DNA of 64,000 bases from NCBI GenBank assembly GCA_965279595.1, contig OZ257246.1, forward strand, positions 496,001 through 560,000, in the 5' to 3' direction. Below, in pieces: positions 63,869 through 64,000 of this stretch. Under the pieces are notes generated by a model. That model did not search any database, had not been told where the DNA came from, and was given only the letters and a program-made list of their open reading frames with translations. The translations under genes and the position numbers were made by a program. The stretch is from CAIKLP01 sp965279595. Its GTDB lineage: Bacteria; Bacteroidota; Bacteroidia; Sphingobacteriales; Sphingobacteriaceae. Each line of letters starts with the position of its first letter. Positions within the stretch are counted from its first letter, which is position 1.

Positions 63869-64000
63869 TTTGATTAATTTTATGATATCAATTTAATATC
63901 ACAATAATAGCAATTATTTAATTATAATTATAGGAATAGCTGCATGTATCATACTTTTTACGAAATTTGAGCCAAAATCAACGATTTTATGGAATTTGAT
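63869..64000. other. Upstream region of the SPFH gene and window end
   Basis: The segment is A+T-rich and noncoding on both strands as far as visible. An ATG at 63989 begins four plus-strand codons (M-E-F-D) that run off the window and may start a divergent gene, but this cannot be judged. No clear TAnnTTTG is present. Confidence 0.3.

Noticed and set aside
63989..64000. Start of a plus-strand gene at the window end
   Set aside because: Only four codons are visible and no clear promoter precedes them, so it cannot be called.

Overview
This is an A+T-rich chromosomal segment from a member of the Bacteroidota. The evidence is type IX secretion (T9SS) cargo with type A and type B C-terminal sorting domains, a PorV-like protein, a carboxypeptidase-regulatory-domain TonB receptor, an ECF sigma factor paired with an anti-sigma/beta-barrel protein, and promoters of the Bacteroidota form (TTTG about 19-20 bp upstream of TAnnTTTG; here often TTTCTTTG or TATCTTTG). 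The gene set would suit Chitinophagales or a related order, but I cannot fix the rank. Most of the window is ordinary, densely packed core genome with overlapping stops and ATGA junctions.

Layout. (1) 1-8013, minus strand: a SAM-I riboswitch leader, then metH, metF, rsgA, an M48 lipoprotein protease, dtd, a MazG-like pyrophosphohydrolase, a redoxin lipoprotein and the first 17 codons of another lipoprotein. (2) 8031-12323, plus: pstS-pstC-pstA-pstB-phoU behind an 11-bp-period Pho-box-like repeat. (3) 12320-18845: a conserved hypothetical gene, murQ and an N-acetylglucosamine kinase (cell-wall sugar recycling), an S41 C-terminal protease, a small lipoprotein, and der and era. (4) 18860-20248: a palindromic divergent promoter, the initiator tRNA gene, and an array of initiator-tRNA 3' fragments, terminators and small GIY-YIG nuclease genes. 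This is the most unusual part of the window. (5) 20427-34837: an esterase, comB, gcvT, rnhB; surface polysaccharide genes (methyltransferase, GT9, flippase, Wzz-like, O-antigen ligase, GT2, MprF/AglD-like membrane protein); a DppC-like permease; ruvC, a HIT protein and greA. (6) 34953-43533: TonB receptor, 1243-residue secreted protein and PorV-like protein in one operon. (7) 43679-52781: a 2-hydroxyacid dehydrogenase, rsmA, pdxA, then yceD-rpmF-plsX-fabH-accB-accC (ribosome and fatty-acid initiation), tatC, rpiB. (8) 52819-59666: a type B T9SS protein, two tandem type A T9SS paralogues related to the 1243-residue protein, a candidate dual-membrane-spanning anti-sigma factor and its ECF sigma factor. 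(9) 59853-64000: an M28 peptidase, a LutB-like Fe-S protein, a 54-residue Arc-type regulator and an SPFH protein.

How the parts work together. Methionine synthesis (metH, metF) is read from one riboswitch-controlled leader. Phosphate uptake is one Pho-type operon. The polysaccharide genes give a partial Wzx/Wzy-type export set. The sigma/anti-sigma pair sits directly upstream of two secreted proteins in the same orientation, which suggests an envelope-sensing regulon controlling T9SS cargo.

The array at 18986-20206 is a 521-bp tandem repeat, with two apparently identical full copies and a partial third. Each period holds two modules of 'GIY-YIG gene (intact or reduced to its last 14 codons), tRNA-fMet 3' half carrying a 14-nt palindrome just 3' of the anticodon, and a terminator'. 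I found no description of this arrangement in what I know. It looks like a tRNA-targeting nuclease cassette that has repeatedly restored or copied the 3' half of the initiator tRNA gene.
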